Shown piece by piece: positions 9,413 to 21,866 of a DNA stretch of 64,000 nt (within the stretch, counting starts at the first letter, position 1; every line of letters starts with the position of its first letter). The DNA lies in assembly GCA_028753945.1 (NCBI GenBank), contig JAPNXP010000002.1:2790001-2854000 (forward strand), in the 5' to 3' direction. Below the pieces are notes generated by a model that did no database searches, was not told where the DNA came from, and saw only the letters and a list, made by a program, of their open reading frames with translations. The position numbers were made by a program, and so were the translations under genes. The DNA comes from Hexactinellida sp. DTS-2022. Taxonomy: Eukaryota > Porifera > Hexactinellida.

Positions 9413-11210
9413 CCTTCACATATTCTCAAAACGTGACATTCGGAAAATAGGTCGATAAAATTATTCAAATTTCGTGTAAACACGGATTTAGAGATGATTT
9501 TGTATCTATATCGATTTCAATAAAAAAAAGAAATTTTCAAAATTTGTTATGATGACGTAGCAGAAAAGAGAAATGCTCCACTTACGGCTCTACATAGATC
9601 GTCGGGCCAAAATTGACGGATTGCTCATGAGTATTTTATTCTATCTATTAAAATGCTATATTTTGTTGTACGTATATCAAATTTTAGGAGTAACGCATCA
9701 TTAGTTTTCAAGTTACAGACATTTTAAAAGTCGATCCTATACAGTCATTAATGTTAGCTTTCCATTAATGGAGATTTTACTGGAAATCTACCGAAAAAAG
9801 AATTTTTTGTAAGACCGTTTAAAGTCAATTTGTTTCGAAATCGAGTCAACTCAATTGCAATAGTTAGTAATACTATAGAAACTCAATCTCATGCAGAATA
9901 GTGAATTTTCTAAGTAAACTCTTTATAATAATAGAATCCAAATTATAAGAAAGGTCCAAATATTAAGGAATTTCTAACCATAACGCGAAGACAAAGGTCA
10001 AATATAGAAAGTAAAGACAATATATATGCGTCCGTGGTAGAGAGGATACCTAAGACATTATAATAATTGCAGAAACTAGTGTTGATAAGAATGGATAACA
10101 ATTGAGTATGCTAGGTCTTACATAAATTGTGGTTAGATAAGAATCAAGGTTGTAACCGAATAGTTGACCGAATAGTTGTTTTCCGATTAGCTAAGAATCG
10201 GTCGCTTACCGAAACCCAGGATTATTTGTCATTTTGGACCGCTTATACGTATAGCCATGTCTACAAATACAAGTATTTGCTTCACCTGATAATGATATTT
10301 TGTTGAATATATGCTAGTATTCGGTTGAAATATTGTACTATTCGGTCAACCGAATGATACTATTTGGTCAACCGAATACTAATATCAGATCAGCAAAATA
10401 TTATCATCAGGTAAGCTAAATGCTTTTATTTGATGAGCTAAATACATCAGGGTTCATAAAAAACCAATAAACCTGAATTTTTGTAAGCGACCAATTCTTA
10501 GCTAATCGGCAAACAACTATGCGGTCAACTATTCGGTTTCAACTTGACAATAATCCATATTGAATAGGCTGTAATACTGAATAATTTCTTAAAATAGCTA
10601 CAGTTAATTTCTATGATTCATAATCGATTGAAAATTGAAGAGTACGTAGATAACACTGTAAGAATACATAATAAAATGCTATCTCGAATCCCATGACGAA
10701 CTATGTAGAACCTTACCTGCCATTAGCTTTTGTATATAGGATTATTTAAAATTTCACTGTGGAAATAGCCATAAGAAGATATTATACTAAATAAAAACTT
10801 TTCTAGGATATTTGGTTAGGCTATTCTAGAGTTGTGTTAGATATAACTCAAATAAATTCTATTTCTGGACATCCATGGTTCATCCAAAACAGATTTGTCG
10901 ATTTTTTGAATATCAACGTAACTTTTTATCCTGAGGCAGAATTGTTCAAACTTTGAATATCTGATAAATAACAATATAGTCGTATTTGTTCATGTTGAGA
11001 AACAAAGGTTTATTCATATGGTAGGTCTGTTATATTGATTTTTAAGAAAAAGTATGTGCCATGACTTTTTGTCAAATCATTGATGAAATCTTTTTCAAAA
11101 ATTGTAGCATGTTTAGATATTATTGTGCTCTTTTTGGATCTCGAATCACTAATATCTAAATATTAAATAAAATGAACTACAGTATATCCGATTTTGCAGA
11201 AAAAGCCGTT
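9413..11210 (+). repeat. Dispersed repeat R2, copy 2, split by a 1.1-kb insertion
   Basis: 9,413-9,585 and 10,707-11,210 are collinear with 1,890-2,560. The intervening 9,586-10,706 is absent from copy 1. That insert contains AT-rich unassigned sequence and the palindromic hAT element at 10,145-10,546. It joins copy 1's sequence at ...AATGCTCNACTT|..CCTGCCA. No ORF. Confidence 0.8.
10145..10546 (+). mobile_element. Palindromic hAT-type short element, family H1 copy 1
   Basis: Ends CAAGGTTGTAACCGAATAG and CTATTCGGTTTCAACTTG, with the whole 402 bp close to one long inverted repeat built of CCGAATA/TATTCGG motifs. Flanks ATAAGAAT / ACAATAAT agree at six of eight bases. The copy at 21,913-22,310 is in the opposite internal orientation and has a perfect 8-bp duplication; a third copy lies at 39,665-40,061. 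Confidence 0.85.
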
Positions 11211-12150
11211 TTGTCTTATTTTTTCCAACCTTTCGAAAAAGAACAAATTTCGTAACGCAGTGCACTTTTGAAAAAAGCAGCGCTAGTTTGAATATATCTA
11301 TCTATCTACTTTGAATCTATCTTTCTAGCTAGCTAGTCAGCTAACATTTATCTATGATGCAATCCAGCGCAGCGCAGGTAGCGCAGGCTACAGAATACAG
11401 CTTCCGTTGTGCAGCTTGAAGCGGAGGGGAATATTTAAATAATTAGTGAGCAGCGAAGCGCAGCGTACTTCAAAAAAGTCCAGCGCTTCCAAACACTGCC
11501 TACTTAGCAAACTATTTGTACATTCAAAATTTACTGCTCTACTTCTATTTAGTAACAATCTTAATTAATGTTTCAAACTAGTTGAGTGATATAATTTTTA
11601 AATATATTACATACGAGCCTTTAAATATATTAAGGGTGTACTGATTTTTCGACACCCGAGAACCTAATGTTTTTAGTGCGTTTTTGGATACTACTAAGTA
11701 TTCTAAGATATCCCTAAAAATATTTGAGTTCTACTATGTATATATCCCTAGTTATGAACTAGACAATGTCAATATAGGCCTAATCCATACTAGCCAAGGA
11801 ATTACAAAAAATTTTTGTGTTAGTTTTTAGCGCGAAACATGTCAATTATAAATTATACCTGAGTCAATACTTAATGTTTTAAAAAATCTCCAAATATGCT
11901 TTTTCTTTAATCTACTCTATGTTATTGTCATTTTTGTGAAATTGGTCAAAGAAACCCACTATTTTTCATTAAAAGTATACTAATTCAATTTTTTTGTATT
12001 ATAATGCCTAAACTCAGGTCTTTTTAAACATGCGCCTACTTTTACTGAGCATTTTAAAAAAAAGTTTGACTTTCAAGAATAAAAATTCTCTTTTTTACAT
12101 CCATATGCCCAAATGGTCTTTTTTTACACCTTCATAATTAGCATTTAATT
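11211..12150. other. Stretch without a gene; CpG-rich patch at 11,345-11,490
   Basis: Mostly AT-rich. At 11,345-11,490 GCGCAG/AGCGCAGCG motifs form an imperfect palindrome such as is found in centres of short elements. 11,290-11,330 is a CTAT/CTAG microsatellite. No coding evidence. Confidence 0.5.
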
Positions 12151-13300
12151 AATTTGTGTCGAAGTTGCTGAGTCCAGAATATGAAAGTGCGAAGAATAGG
12201 AGTTCCTAAACTGCATAAAATAGATAATGTCATTTGAAATTGAATTAGACTATTTTTGCAATTTAGAGCTAAGCACTATCTCATTTGGATCAGAAGTTGG
12301 ATTTTTGTCAGCTTTTTAACATATTGCCACTTTGACACCACCATATTTGGGCATTTGAAATCAGAACACATCATTCGATTTATAATATAATCCCAAAAGT
12401 TTATCGAATGAGTAAGAAATAGTATCATGATGTGATTTGAATTTTTGAGTAAGTCTCTACTGTCCAGTGATCAAGAGTTACAAAATTTGCTTCTTCATCA
12501 AAATTGGTCACATCAAATTACCATATATGGTCATGTTAAAAATTGTGACACCTAGAGTCCTAAAATGTATTATAAACGTATAGAAAGTCAGGTATTTACA
12601 GTAATTTCTAATGGCTATAATCATTTTATCTCAAAGCGTTTCTGAAATATCAACAGGTGTGAAATGTCAGATTTTTTGCCCCCTTCTGTTTCCCAAAAGT
12701 CCATAACCTATAGAATAATGATTGGATCGTGTCGTGTAACGTCTCATTTTGTGCGCAAATGCTATTTCCACCTTTGTATTACCAAATTGGGGTTTTATAT
12801 AATGCCTTATTGTATATTTGAGGGCCTTGAGGTGTGAAAATATGAAAAACAGACAAAACCATAGTCATAAATTGGTCATAACTAATGATATATTATTGTA
12901 GAAGTGTTGAAACCAAATGCTACGTATAGATAAGAAGCTGACACATTTTTATGAAGAATAACAGAATTATTCTGCAGTTCAATTTCCCACAGTAATATAT
13001 GATGACCGGGTACTTGCATACCCTTCATATTCTTTTATGCCCCTAATTTCCAAATTTTTGACATATTCCTGAACTTTTCGACGTGAACCTATATATTTTG
13101 ACCTGTAGATTCCGAATTTTTTAATTTTGGGACACAATATATGGCAATGCAGAATTTTATCACCTCTTTTGATGCTGATATTCGGAGAAATTCGTGGGCC
13201 GCAGCCTTAGAATGCATATAAAACCAAGAATAATTATCAGAAAGTCAAAAAATTTCTCTGGGGTAACACATGATCCATCCTCAGACCCTTGATCTAGAAT
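12150..13300 (+). repeat. Dispersed repeat R3, copy 1
   Basis: Aligns in reverse complement with 38,270-39,415 along its length. Shared blocks: the GTGTCGAAG start, ATCATTTGAAATTGAATTAG-like core, GTTACACGACACGATCCAAT (in complement here) and the GGATGGATCAGCAG/ATCCATCCTCAGACC end. About 1.15 kb and non-coding. Partial copy at 28,600-29,310. Confidence 0.8.
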
Positions 13301-13770
13301 TGAGAAATTTTTCATCTAAAATTTTATAACGCTAGTTTAGTGCACGACTGCGTTATATAATTTAAAAAATGTCCTATAGCATCGTTTCTTCTGCAAAAAT
13401 AAATAAATATAAATTATTACTAAGAGGAAATAGTCTCATATTAATATGTTCAAAAATTAAAAAAGAGTCAACAATTTTGAATAATCGCCATGCCCATATA
13501 AGGAAGTCGACGTCATATTTTATTCAAAAACACCACCTTTTTGAAAATTTATAAAAAAATAATCATAGAAGTCAATCTCTATCTCATCTAGAGTATTCCT
13601 AGTAGTAAATTTTGCAATTCTGAGATTCACCGTATTCGCCCGAATATCAATACAAGATACCCTTAAATACGAGCCATTCGTTCCCGTTCGCTTCGCAACC
13701 GGTCAATCAACCGCTACGCGGTCTCGCTTTTATAATCTTCTTAACAACAACAATAAATTTCACATTAGAA
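13300..13770. other. AT-rich stretch without a gene
   Basis: Nothing supported. A CpG-richer patch of CGCTTCGCAACCGG type lies at 13,676-13,730. Confidence 0.5.
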
Positions 13771-14575
13771 ATTATGCATGCAAATCCTGAATAAGCATAC
13801 TTGTCTACCTATGTTAATTAACATTTGGAACCAAGTCTCCAGGTTCATTTTGAATTTTCACCAATTTGTTTTCTTTATTGTAAGCAAAAACATTTGGAAG
13901 CTAGACTCTACCTCAATTATAAGTGCTCGCGGTTTCTATTTCCCCATCAGTAGTTACAATCCGGACAAACAAACATAAGTACAAACAGACAAACAAACAG
14001 ACAACAATCAAGTTTTAATTAATAAATAATGAGCCCTTCGTTCTCGCTCGCTTGCGACGAATCGGTGCAATGCACCTCAAGTTAACGGCCGCTACGATGT
14101 CATACTCCTCCCTAGACCATTCATTATATTACTTGATTATTTTTAATTTTCACCAATTTGTTTACATATTTTGTGAAACAACAACAACAACAAGTCAACA
14201 ACACATATTCATATTATTAATTTTTTTAATGCGAAATTCGGAATCAGCATATACTTGTTTGCTTATATTAATATTTAAAAGCAAGACTTTATGTTCACTT
14301 TGAATTCTCACCAATTTGTTTACTTTATTGTAAACAACGACAATAAATATACATACAATTTGAAATTTCTAGATTCGAAATTCTGATTCAGCATTCTTGT
14401 CTACCATATGAACATTTGGAAGTTAGCCTCTAGGTTCAAATTGAATTTTCATCAATTTGTTTTATAAATTATTACAAACAACAACAAATAATATTAATGT
14501 TAGAAATTTCTAAATGCGAAATTCGGAATCAGCTAACTTGTTTACCAAAATGAACATTTGGAAGCTAGTGACCCA
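13770..14575 (+). repeat. Degenerate long tandem repeat, about four units of 130-270 bp
   Basis: The series GCGAAATTCGGAATCAGC ... CTTGT ... AACATTTGGAAGCTAG ... TTTTCACCAATTTGTTT recurs near 13,780, 14,230, 14,375 and 14,520. Each unit carries short CAA-rich microsatellites (about 13,980-14,010, 14,180-14,200, 14,470). The short ORFs here follow the unit and are not genes. Confidence 0.65.
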
Positions 14576-14738
14576 CATGCCCATATATGGTAAAGTGGTT
14601 TAGTTCCACTTCTGAATTACCTCGGTGGGTCTCATCGTGTAAAATACATAACCTAGAAATAGGAGGAATAAACTGTTTTTTATAGGTTTAATTAAGCAAT
14701 GAAACAGTTCTTCACAGATTATTTAGTTGTAGCATGTA

Positions 14739-15605
14739 CAGGTATCCCTCTTTTTACACGGTAGATGCGTTCCTTGAAAAGCCCGCGTAAAACGAAATCG
14801 CGTAAAAAAACGGTCTATTCTCATAGTATCACATATTAAACCAATAGATGCGTTTCCAAATATTATCAACATAGAATAATATTTTAAATACCTAGTGTTT
14901 AAACAATGAAACCTCCAACATCCGGACCTCTCAGATAACCAAGGTTTCCGTGTGTATGTTAATCCCATTGGAATTCCCATGAGATTTCCAATGTGGGATT
15001 GGAATGGAAATTATATAAACCTATGGGAATCCTGATATAAACCAACTTGTGAGAATACTTGGGAATTCCCATAGAAAGGGTATTGTGTTGTGAAGGGAAA
15101 TAAAATTAGCTTCGCACCGCAACCCTACACCTTCGGATACCTCCCACAACTGGTATCTTTAGTGTGTTTAGTGAAGAAAATATGTATTCATTTGACCAAT
15201 AATATATTTGGATGAACTTACTATATGACAAATACAAATCCCTAACTATCTACTATCCATAAATCATCATTTTTTGTTTTTATGGAAATGTAGAACCGCT
15301 TTGTTACAACTAAATATTATATATTATCTAAATCTCCATAAAAAAGAGAATTAATCGTATGAAATTAATAGATAAACCGCGTAAAACGAGTTGAGGATCG
15401 CGTAAAAAGTTTTGGTCATAAAAATTTGTCCCGCGTAAAACTAAAACGCGTAAAAAACCGCGTAAAACGAGGTATTACTGTATTAAAATCTTAGATAAAC
15501 CGCGTAACACGAGTTGAGGGTCGCGTATAAAAGTTTTGGTTATAAAAAATTGTTCCGCGTAAAAAGAAAACGCGTAAAAATACCGCGTAAAACGAGGTAT
15601 TACTG
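14739..15605 (+). mobile_element. pogo/Tc1-type short element with tandem end duplication
   Basis: Terminal repeats CAGGTATCCCTCTTTTTACA and (complement of right end) CAGTAATACCTCGTTTTACG, flanked by TA on both sides (14,737-14,738; 15,606-15,607). Rich in CGCGTAAAA motifs. The last ~125 bp are present twice in tandem (15,359-15,484 and 15,485-15,608), so the right end is duplicated. Confidence 0.75.
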
Positions 15606-15736
15606 TATTCAAAATAATACAAGCGAGCGTGCAAATACTCTACTATAACATTATTAAATTATTAGATATTATCCACGTTGCTTCACATTAAAGCGAATTT
15701 CTCAAACCCGGACAATATTATGCCAAACCCATAGTG

Positions 15737-16196
15737 CAGGGGTTCCCAAACTTTTGTAGGCCATGTCTCACTTATCAAAAACTCATACCCCGCGTACACC
15801 CATAGAAAAATTCCCATACATGAACATATGGAAAAAATAAATATTTTTATCTCAAAAGCACTGAAATATTGATAAATTTTAGGCCGGCTAGGGGGTCCAA
15901 CCGTCCAAGTATATATATAAATTACTTTCACTTTCAATTGAAATTTATTAACTTTCAGTTTCTGTTTCACATTCCAAGCCATGCGTGAGTTTTAACTCGA
16001 CAAAAATTGAGTCGATTAAAAGTACCAAATTGCACCTAATTTCAAACTCATTGAATTAAATTACGTTTGCAGTGTTGATTTGTAATTAATACCAATCACA
16101 TAATTGATTTGAATTTGTCCTCAACACTACTGGCGTGCCCCTTGAAAACCCCTGCCTACCCCCAGGGTTCCGCGTGTCCCAGGTTGGGAACACCTG
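15737..16196 (+). mobile_element. hAT-type short element with perfect 8-bp duplication
   Basis: Ends CAGGGGTTCCCAAAC and GTTGGGAACACCTG. CCATAGTG occurs at 15,729-15,736 and again at 16,197-16,204, a perfect 8-bp target duplication. 460 bp, non-coding. The perfect duplication suggests a fairly young insertion. It belongs to the common CAGGGGTTCCCAA class. Confidence 0.95.
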
Positions 16197-16204
16197 CCAT
16201 AGTG

Positions 16205-16990
16205 TCTCCGATTAAAATAAAACATGTCAGCAGTATAAAAGATTTTTTGACGAATAATCTGACCTACCTTAAATGTTCATACATAGTAAATAGATCGTGT
16301 GATGGATGTGTCTAACACTTACTTTCAGTATGTGATGGCACTTCCAGTTTTGTTTACACAACTATTCACTTCCTACTTGAGAATCAAATGTCTATGTAGT
16401 TATTTGCAGTTTACTAATATTATACACATTAGTTTATCTATGCGTGTACTTCTATTTTTTTTCTTCCTCAGTAACAAGTAAGTTTCATTCTTTCATTTCA
16501 AACTACCCTTTTATTTTGTTTATTCGATATAATCCGTTTATTTTACTGTGCCGACTAAACTATAGTATAGTGGCCCAGTTCTAATCTCACTGCTTTGGTT
16601 AGTTATATACTGTGCCGTCTATACTATAAACGCAATTTCAAAAATTATCTTTTGATTAATAGATGCAGAAAGATATTGTGGATCAAATAGCTCTTCGCTA
16701 TTTTGTAAATTCGACCTAATTTTCCTATTATTAGGGTCAAAATTGCCACTATTCACCCTTAATTATCTTTATCAAATCGAAAACTCATATTATTCACTGA
16801 TGCAATAATTCTTATTTTCATTTAGTATTCTATTGTTTCAACTTGTAATAAATATAGATTCAACTTGTTAAAACTTACTCCATTGTTTCAACTCGTAATA
16901 ATTATATTGATCCTACTTGTGAGGTGTGGTTGGCTTCTATTGATAGCTATTAATTTTAAACAATGGATAAAATGGAAATTACTATATTCT
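16205..16990. other. AT-rich stretch without a supported gene
   Basis: Short open frames only. Around 16,530-16,640 an ACTGTGCCGNCTAAACTAT motif occurs twice. No recognisable element. Confidence 0.4.
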
Positions 16991-16995
16991 AATTA

Positions 16996-17420
16996 ATGAT
17001 TTATTTTGTCGGCACAGCTGTAATTTGGATTTTTTATTCTATAGTGGCAAGACGATTTCTCCCACGTTGTATCGATGAGTGGCTAGACTTTAGTGAGGAG
17101 GAGCAACGGCTAGTGAGAGAGGTGCCACAGTTTATTGCCGAGATGCACCCTCTGCAGGCTACTATTATTTTGAAAAGAAATGACCTTGCAATGTTCCACG
17201 AATCCCTCTGCCCCATCGAGTAATCGATATGTCCTGAAAACCGAGTTGTTGTCGCGACCTATCCTGAGAACCGAGCTGCTGTCGAGACAAATCTTGAGAA
17301 ACATGCCAATATACTGTAGCTGTAGGATTCCAGAGTATAAACCCATAATAGAATGTTGGGTCTGCCGAGAGTGATATTATGTTGGTGCTTGCAGAACTCT
17401 CCAAAAATTTTTAAATGGAA
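16996..17420 (+). pseudogene. PHD-finger-like remnant
   Basis: In the 17,180-17,374 frame the C-terminus reads MPIYCSCRIPEYKPIIECWV + CRE, then after a stop YY-x-GAC. This has the Cys4 first half of a PHD finger (C-x-C, IEC-x2-C) and the position of the following Tyr and Cys, but the aromatic Trp is replaced by the stop. The 75-codon frame at 16,996-17,223 lies just upstream and may be part of the same protein. PHD fingers occur in many chromatin proteins and in proteins of several DNA transposons. No full gene can be built here. Confidence 0.45.
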
Positions 17421-18215
17421 TTGTGACAAAAGCTTTTGATCAGATCAAAACAGTTATCAATAGTAAATTACTTATTCCTTATTAAAATTATTTTAGAAGA
17501 CATAGAACTCGATTAACGGTGTTTCCAATCGTGAATAATTGACATTTCCGGGAAATCGGTTTCTGATATACGAATTTTTTTTTTTGCAAATAATTATATC
17601 TTCATATAATATTTTGTAAAATTCAGTCTAATTTTGGTGGAGAAACTCTGGGAACACCGATATTTACGTATTTTAACACCTCCATATATGGTCATTTTAG
17701 ATTAGATAGCAAATTTCTGCGAAAATTATTTGTAATATGTGCATAAATGTAAAGCTAATATAATTTTAAATGTAAATACAGCGGGGATATAACAAAACCA
17801 GTAAGATTACATAATAAAGTCATAAGGTGGAGTATCACGACAAATATTAATCTAACATTCAAATGGTTGTATCTCAAAATAATAAAACAGACATTTTGGT
17901 CATACAGAAACCTTAGTTTTGGGATTTCAAAATAATAAACATGAAAAATTGGAACGGCATTCTATTCAATATACTTAGAGGAACAAAAAATCGGAAGTAG
18001 ATTATGCAATTAGGTATTTGATAAAAATATATGATTGAAAATTAGAGAAAAAATGCACTTTATTGAAGAAAATTCGACATAATTTCGTAAAATGTATAAC
18101 AAGCGAAGAGAAAAATTTAAATTCAATGTTATCGCTCGTTTAGAATATTCAAAAGTAATTCAATTTGATAAATAACCATTAGATAGAAGTTGGGAAGAAC
18201 TCCTACTAAGTTAAC
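17420..18215. other. AT-rich stretch without a gene
   Basis: No coding signal. Short motifs shared with R1/R3 (CATATATGGTCATTTTAG near 17,685). Confidence 0.4.
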
Positions 18216-18219
18216 TTAA

Positions 18220-19808
18220 GGTCCAGGTATACTCTAGAAAAATGGAAAATTTCGAAAAAAACCCAAAAAAGGTCTTTTTCGTTTTTATTGTATTTTTGGA
18301 TTGTATTGATATCCATGTGTACTCCCAAGAAATTTCTAAGAAAAACTCCATATATCTTTCAAGTTTGACACATTTTCGAGACCTCGTCTCTGATAAATAA
18401 AAAAATTAAAAAATTAAAAAATTAAAAATTAATAAAATATTAATTTAAAGGGAAATTGCTGTTGGCACAGGTGTAATTTTTGATTTTAGTTAGTTCAATA
18501 TAAGATTTATTTTAGAATAATTGCAAATACAAATAAAATTGCTTTTGGTACAGGTGTAATTTTTGATTTTAGGTAGTTCAATATAGGATTTATATAGGAA
18601 TAATTGCAAATACAAATATAATTGCTTTAGGTACAGGTGTAATTTTTAATTTTAGGTAGTTCAATATAGTATTTATATTGAAATAATTGCAAATATAAGG
18701 GAAATTGTTGTCGGCACAGGTGTAATCTTTGATTTTTGGTAGTTCAATATAGGTTTATATTGGAATAATTGCAAATATAAAGGATTTTAATGTCGGCACA
18801 GGTGTAATTTTGGTTTGGTAGGTAAATATAGGGATTCATATACGAATAATCAAAATACAAAGGGAATTACTGTCTGCACAGGTGTAATTTTAGACTTTTG
18901 GTAGTTCTATTTGGAAATTTTATGGAAATAATTGCAATTACTACGAAAATTCTCTCGGCACAGGTGTAATTTAGAATTTTGTGTTCAATATAGGGATTAT
19001 TGAGGAATAATTTAAAATTGAAATTGAAATGAACACTATTGAATGCGCAGGGCCGTGGTTATTGGGTGGAGAATTAGATTGGGATCCCAATAGTGCTCCT
19101 ACCAATTGTGGGGTCACGTCAACTTGGTGTTGGGTGAAGAGATAAATACCAAACTGGGAGGGAGAACGGAAGTGGCTTTGGAGGTGCAAGTGGTTGTGGC
19201 GGCGGCTAATTCACTTCAATACACATAGTGAGTTAGAATTTGAATGAACAACGTGAATTTACTAGTTTACCTCCTCTATACTTTACCTAAAATTTTATAT
19301 TCATATTTCAAAAGCCTATATCTCAAAACTAACATTTTCAGTTTTGTGTAATAGGTCATTTTGTCAATTTTGGTCGTGGAATCAAAAGCTCAACGGTTTC
19401 GGATAGATCTCGTGAAGATACAACTAATGATGCAGCGATTTATTCTATTATGGATAGTTCATGTGCTTTTTGGCTTTTGGATCAGGAAAATCTTCATTTG
19501 AAAGTCGACATCACATAAAAGTATTTGAAATCCAGAAAAATCCAGATATTCACAATTCCTGCACTCATTAGATTTATTACATCCAGCTAAACACATTCAA
19601 TCAATAATATTATTGGTCTTGTTCATCTTTGCTGATTGATCTTCTACCCAATAGTGGTAAAATTAAAAAAAAGATTTTTCCTCTCTTAGTGTTTATGCCA
19701 ATATTATTGTATTTTTGGCATCCTGAAGAAGAAGTATATACGCTGTAAAAAATTGAGTTAAATTGGGTAAATACTTTTGGTAGAAGTGCTCTAGAGTATA
19801 CCTGGACC
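18220..19808 (+). mobile_element. TTAA-flanked element, family T1 copy 3, expanded by an internal minisatellite
   Basis: TTAA at 18,216-18,219 and 19,809-19,812, ends GGTCCAGGTATACTCTA / GAGTATACCTGGACC. The family is ~700 bp elsewhere. Here about 880 extra bp (18,380-19,260) sit in the middle: a TTAAAAAA microsatellite, the 85-bp minisatellite and a short GC-richer piece. Family sequence resumes at about 19,265. Confidence 0.85.
18440..18990 (+). repeat. Minisatellite, ~85-bp unit, about 7 copies
   Basis: Each unit contains GGCACAGGTGTAATTTT (variants GGTACAGG, TGCACAGG), then TAGTTCAATATAGG and AATAATTGCAAATA. Unit starts fall near 18,457, 18,549, 18,632, 18,713, 18,795, 18,880 and 18,958. 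Located inside the T1 element. Confidence 0.85.
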
Positions 19809-19814
19809 TTAAAA

Positions 19815-20460
19815 GCCTAGCCCATTCGTGGGTAATGACGATCGCTTTTCTTTTTTGAGGGAGTTGTCTATTGGTTAGAACTTAGAAGCCTGGAGATAAC
19901 AACCTGGAAAGGAACGAAAATTATGTCTCCAAACTTTTACAAGCTTTGACATGCTTGTGTTGCGTTACCCCAAATAACTAACCATCTGGTAGAAAATTGT
20001 GGATTTTCTTATCTCTTAACATTTTTCTTACAGACAGACCCACTAGAGCACCATTTCGGTCTGCATCGTTTAGTGTAATGATAATAGTATAATGTATATT
20101 ATTGTATCTTGTTTAAGAAAATGTATAATACATTAATGTATGTTTTCTACTTAACTATTTCATAGATTTATACCAAATTTAGTAATTATTGTCCAGTCCA
20201 ATCATTAGTGATATTAGCTAATTCATACAAGGAAGGGGTATACGACAGTATTTTTATTTACGATGGACACAATTACTTAAAATAAATATAGCCACTTAGT
20301 TTATCTATAATTCAGCTTGCAATCGACTTAATTTAGATTTTACGAATCCATCTTCGACCGAATCCATGGTCCAAAATTATCAAGTTACTGTGGGGCATTA
20401 TGTATAGTAGGCTATGACTATTGGTTATTGACCCTTAGGAATCCATTTCTTCAGATAGAT
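19815..20460 (+). mobile_element. P-element relic A (3' part)
   Basis: 20,030-20,080 reads LQTDPLEHHFGLHRL, matching LLQTDTLERHFGLYRM of the better P element on the minus strand at 54.0 kb. DNA at 19,930-19,990 matches 36,225-36,260. A non-coding tail at 20,375-20,440 (ATGTATAGTAGGCTATG) is shared with the tails of copies B (27,310-27,390) and C (37,520-37,590). Everything upstream of the transposase C-terminal domain is missing, and the left edge abuts the T1 element. Confidence 0.75.
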
Positions 20461-20569
20461 TTATTGTGTTCCCACTTTTTTTCAAGTTATGGTTTTATAA
20501 TAAATTTTTATATAATTAATGTGTTGTGCTTGTTTAATAGTTAATCAACAATGTTATGTAATAGTGATT

Positions 20570-21142
20570 CTAATAAATTCTGTTCTGCCGTGTTGTCATG
20601 ATGTTTTCTATAAGAAAAGCGACAGAAATGATTGATTGCGCCACCAAAATTACATTGGGAACTTTGCGATATTTTAATAAAACAGAATTAATTTCACTCA
20701 AAAGAGGTACAAAGACATCACTAATGTTTGAATTAAAACAACATTTTCTTGAAATATACGCTCGATAGTTTCCAATCAACTTATTACAAGCCTCTAAAGC
20801 TTCTTCAGAATATGGTTTCATACCATATCCATCATTACAGCTTAGTATGAGTTCCACACTATGTGCTAAGAGTTTATGGAGAGAGGGAGTGACATTTACA
20901 CACGGGAATTCGACGACAATAAACTCGTATGTATATTTATAAATGTTGTCCAGTTTATTTGTGTGAATTGCCTTGCCACAATTAAAGACTCGCAGAATAG
21001 CTGAAAGATTGAGATGTATTAGTTTGATTGGTTCTCTTGATTCTAATGATATTAAAGTTGATACCCATTCAATGAAATTGTTCTTACCAGTAAAACATGA
21101 CAGAGCAACATTACCAGTTGATGTTGTTCCTCCAGCCCTCAA
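20570..21142 (-). pseudogene. RAG1/Transib-like transposase, C-terminal part with catalytic Glu
   Basis: 190 codons. Starts inside a GGTTSTGN motif. Residues ~44-60 read NLSAILRVFNCGKAIHTNKL; ~87-94 SLHKLLAH give H-x4-H (H89, H94). Then GYGMKPYSEEALEACNKLIG, where E117 (codon at 20,792-20,794) in E-A-C-N-K corresponds to the E-S-G-N-K catalytic Glu region of RAG1, followed by NYRAYISRK. This H-x4-H then Glu about 20 residues later is specific to the RAG1/Transib fold. The frame then runs to a stop at 20,570. What precedes it (IDQVL) continues upstream in frame, with KWAQTSKRIQDSMKFVRE recognisable near 21,160-21,230 in another frame. Confidence 0.8.
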
Positions 21143-21294
21143 TACCTGATCTATCTTTATCCAAGTTTTTTCTAGTAGAATTCACGTACAAATTTCATTG
21201 AATCCTGGATACGTTTCGATGTTTGGGCCCATTTATAAGTTCCAGATTGTAAATCTTAGATTACCAACATAAACCATCGAAATATGCACATGTA

Positions 21295-21558
21295 TTAGTG
21301 TAGAGGGGATGCTGATATTATATCGATATTAGAAATTGGTTCATGGGTTAAACCAAATCTTTCTTTGGAGGGTAAAGAGAGGAAATCTTCTTTGTCAACT
21401 GAATCGATTATAAGCTTAGCATCTGATATGGACCTGTTTATTGGGTAGCAAGCACGGATAAAATCCAAATCTTTTAATTGATCAAAGTGTGTACTACACA
21501 ACTGACAACTGGCCCCACCTGCACCTGATAATATCGCGGACATTTTGTCATCCAACAT
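21295..21558 (-). pseudogene. RAG1/Transib-like transposase, second Asp and C-x2-C segment
   Basis: Reads MLDDKMSAILSGAGGASCQL + CSTHFDQLKD. The Asp pair at residues 3-4 (codons 21,547-21,552) fits the second catalytic Asp of RAG1 (GYDEKLVREVEG), and CQLC fits its following C-x2-C zinc ligands. Further on ACYPINRSISDA and EPISNIDIISASPLH align by eye with the RAG1 core (RSNPYHES..., VPSIDALHCD). The segment is in frame with the upstream one across a single TAA, and downstream continues after another stop as YMCIFRWF. Confidence 0.8.
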
Positions 21559-21564
21559 TATTCG

Positions 21565-21866
21565 TTATATTTCGACGAAAATCTTACCATTAGGGAGAAT
21601 TATTCCTTCTTTTTCAATTAGTGTAACTTCAGGATTGATAATTGTATCTAAAATGAACTCAACATTCTCTTCATTTTCCTTCTGGAAAATCATTGAAATA
21701 GACCTCACTCCAAATGGAGAATTTGGAGTTTCGTTCTCCAACAGTAACGTGCCAGAAACATCTTTTAATGACAATTTAAAGGCAACTAGGATGTAATTTT
21801 GGGTATTGAAAGTTGGACTACCATGTTGTTGGTTATATATTTTATGAGAGCCTGATCCATCTAGTC
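21565..21866 (-). pseudogene. RAG1/Transib-like transposase, first Asp segment
   Basis: Begins LDGSGSHKIYNQQHG, with the Asp codon at 21,859-21,861, equivalent to the DGMGDVSEKHG first catalytic Asp of RAG1. Then TFNTQNYILVAFKLSLKDVS and a hydrophobic/acidic stretch to the stop at 21,565. The coding direction enters directly from the hAT insertion: the 8-bp duplication overlaps the Asp codon, which is GAT in this copy and AAT in the other. Confidence 0.8.
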
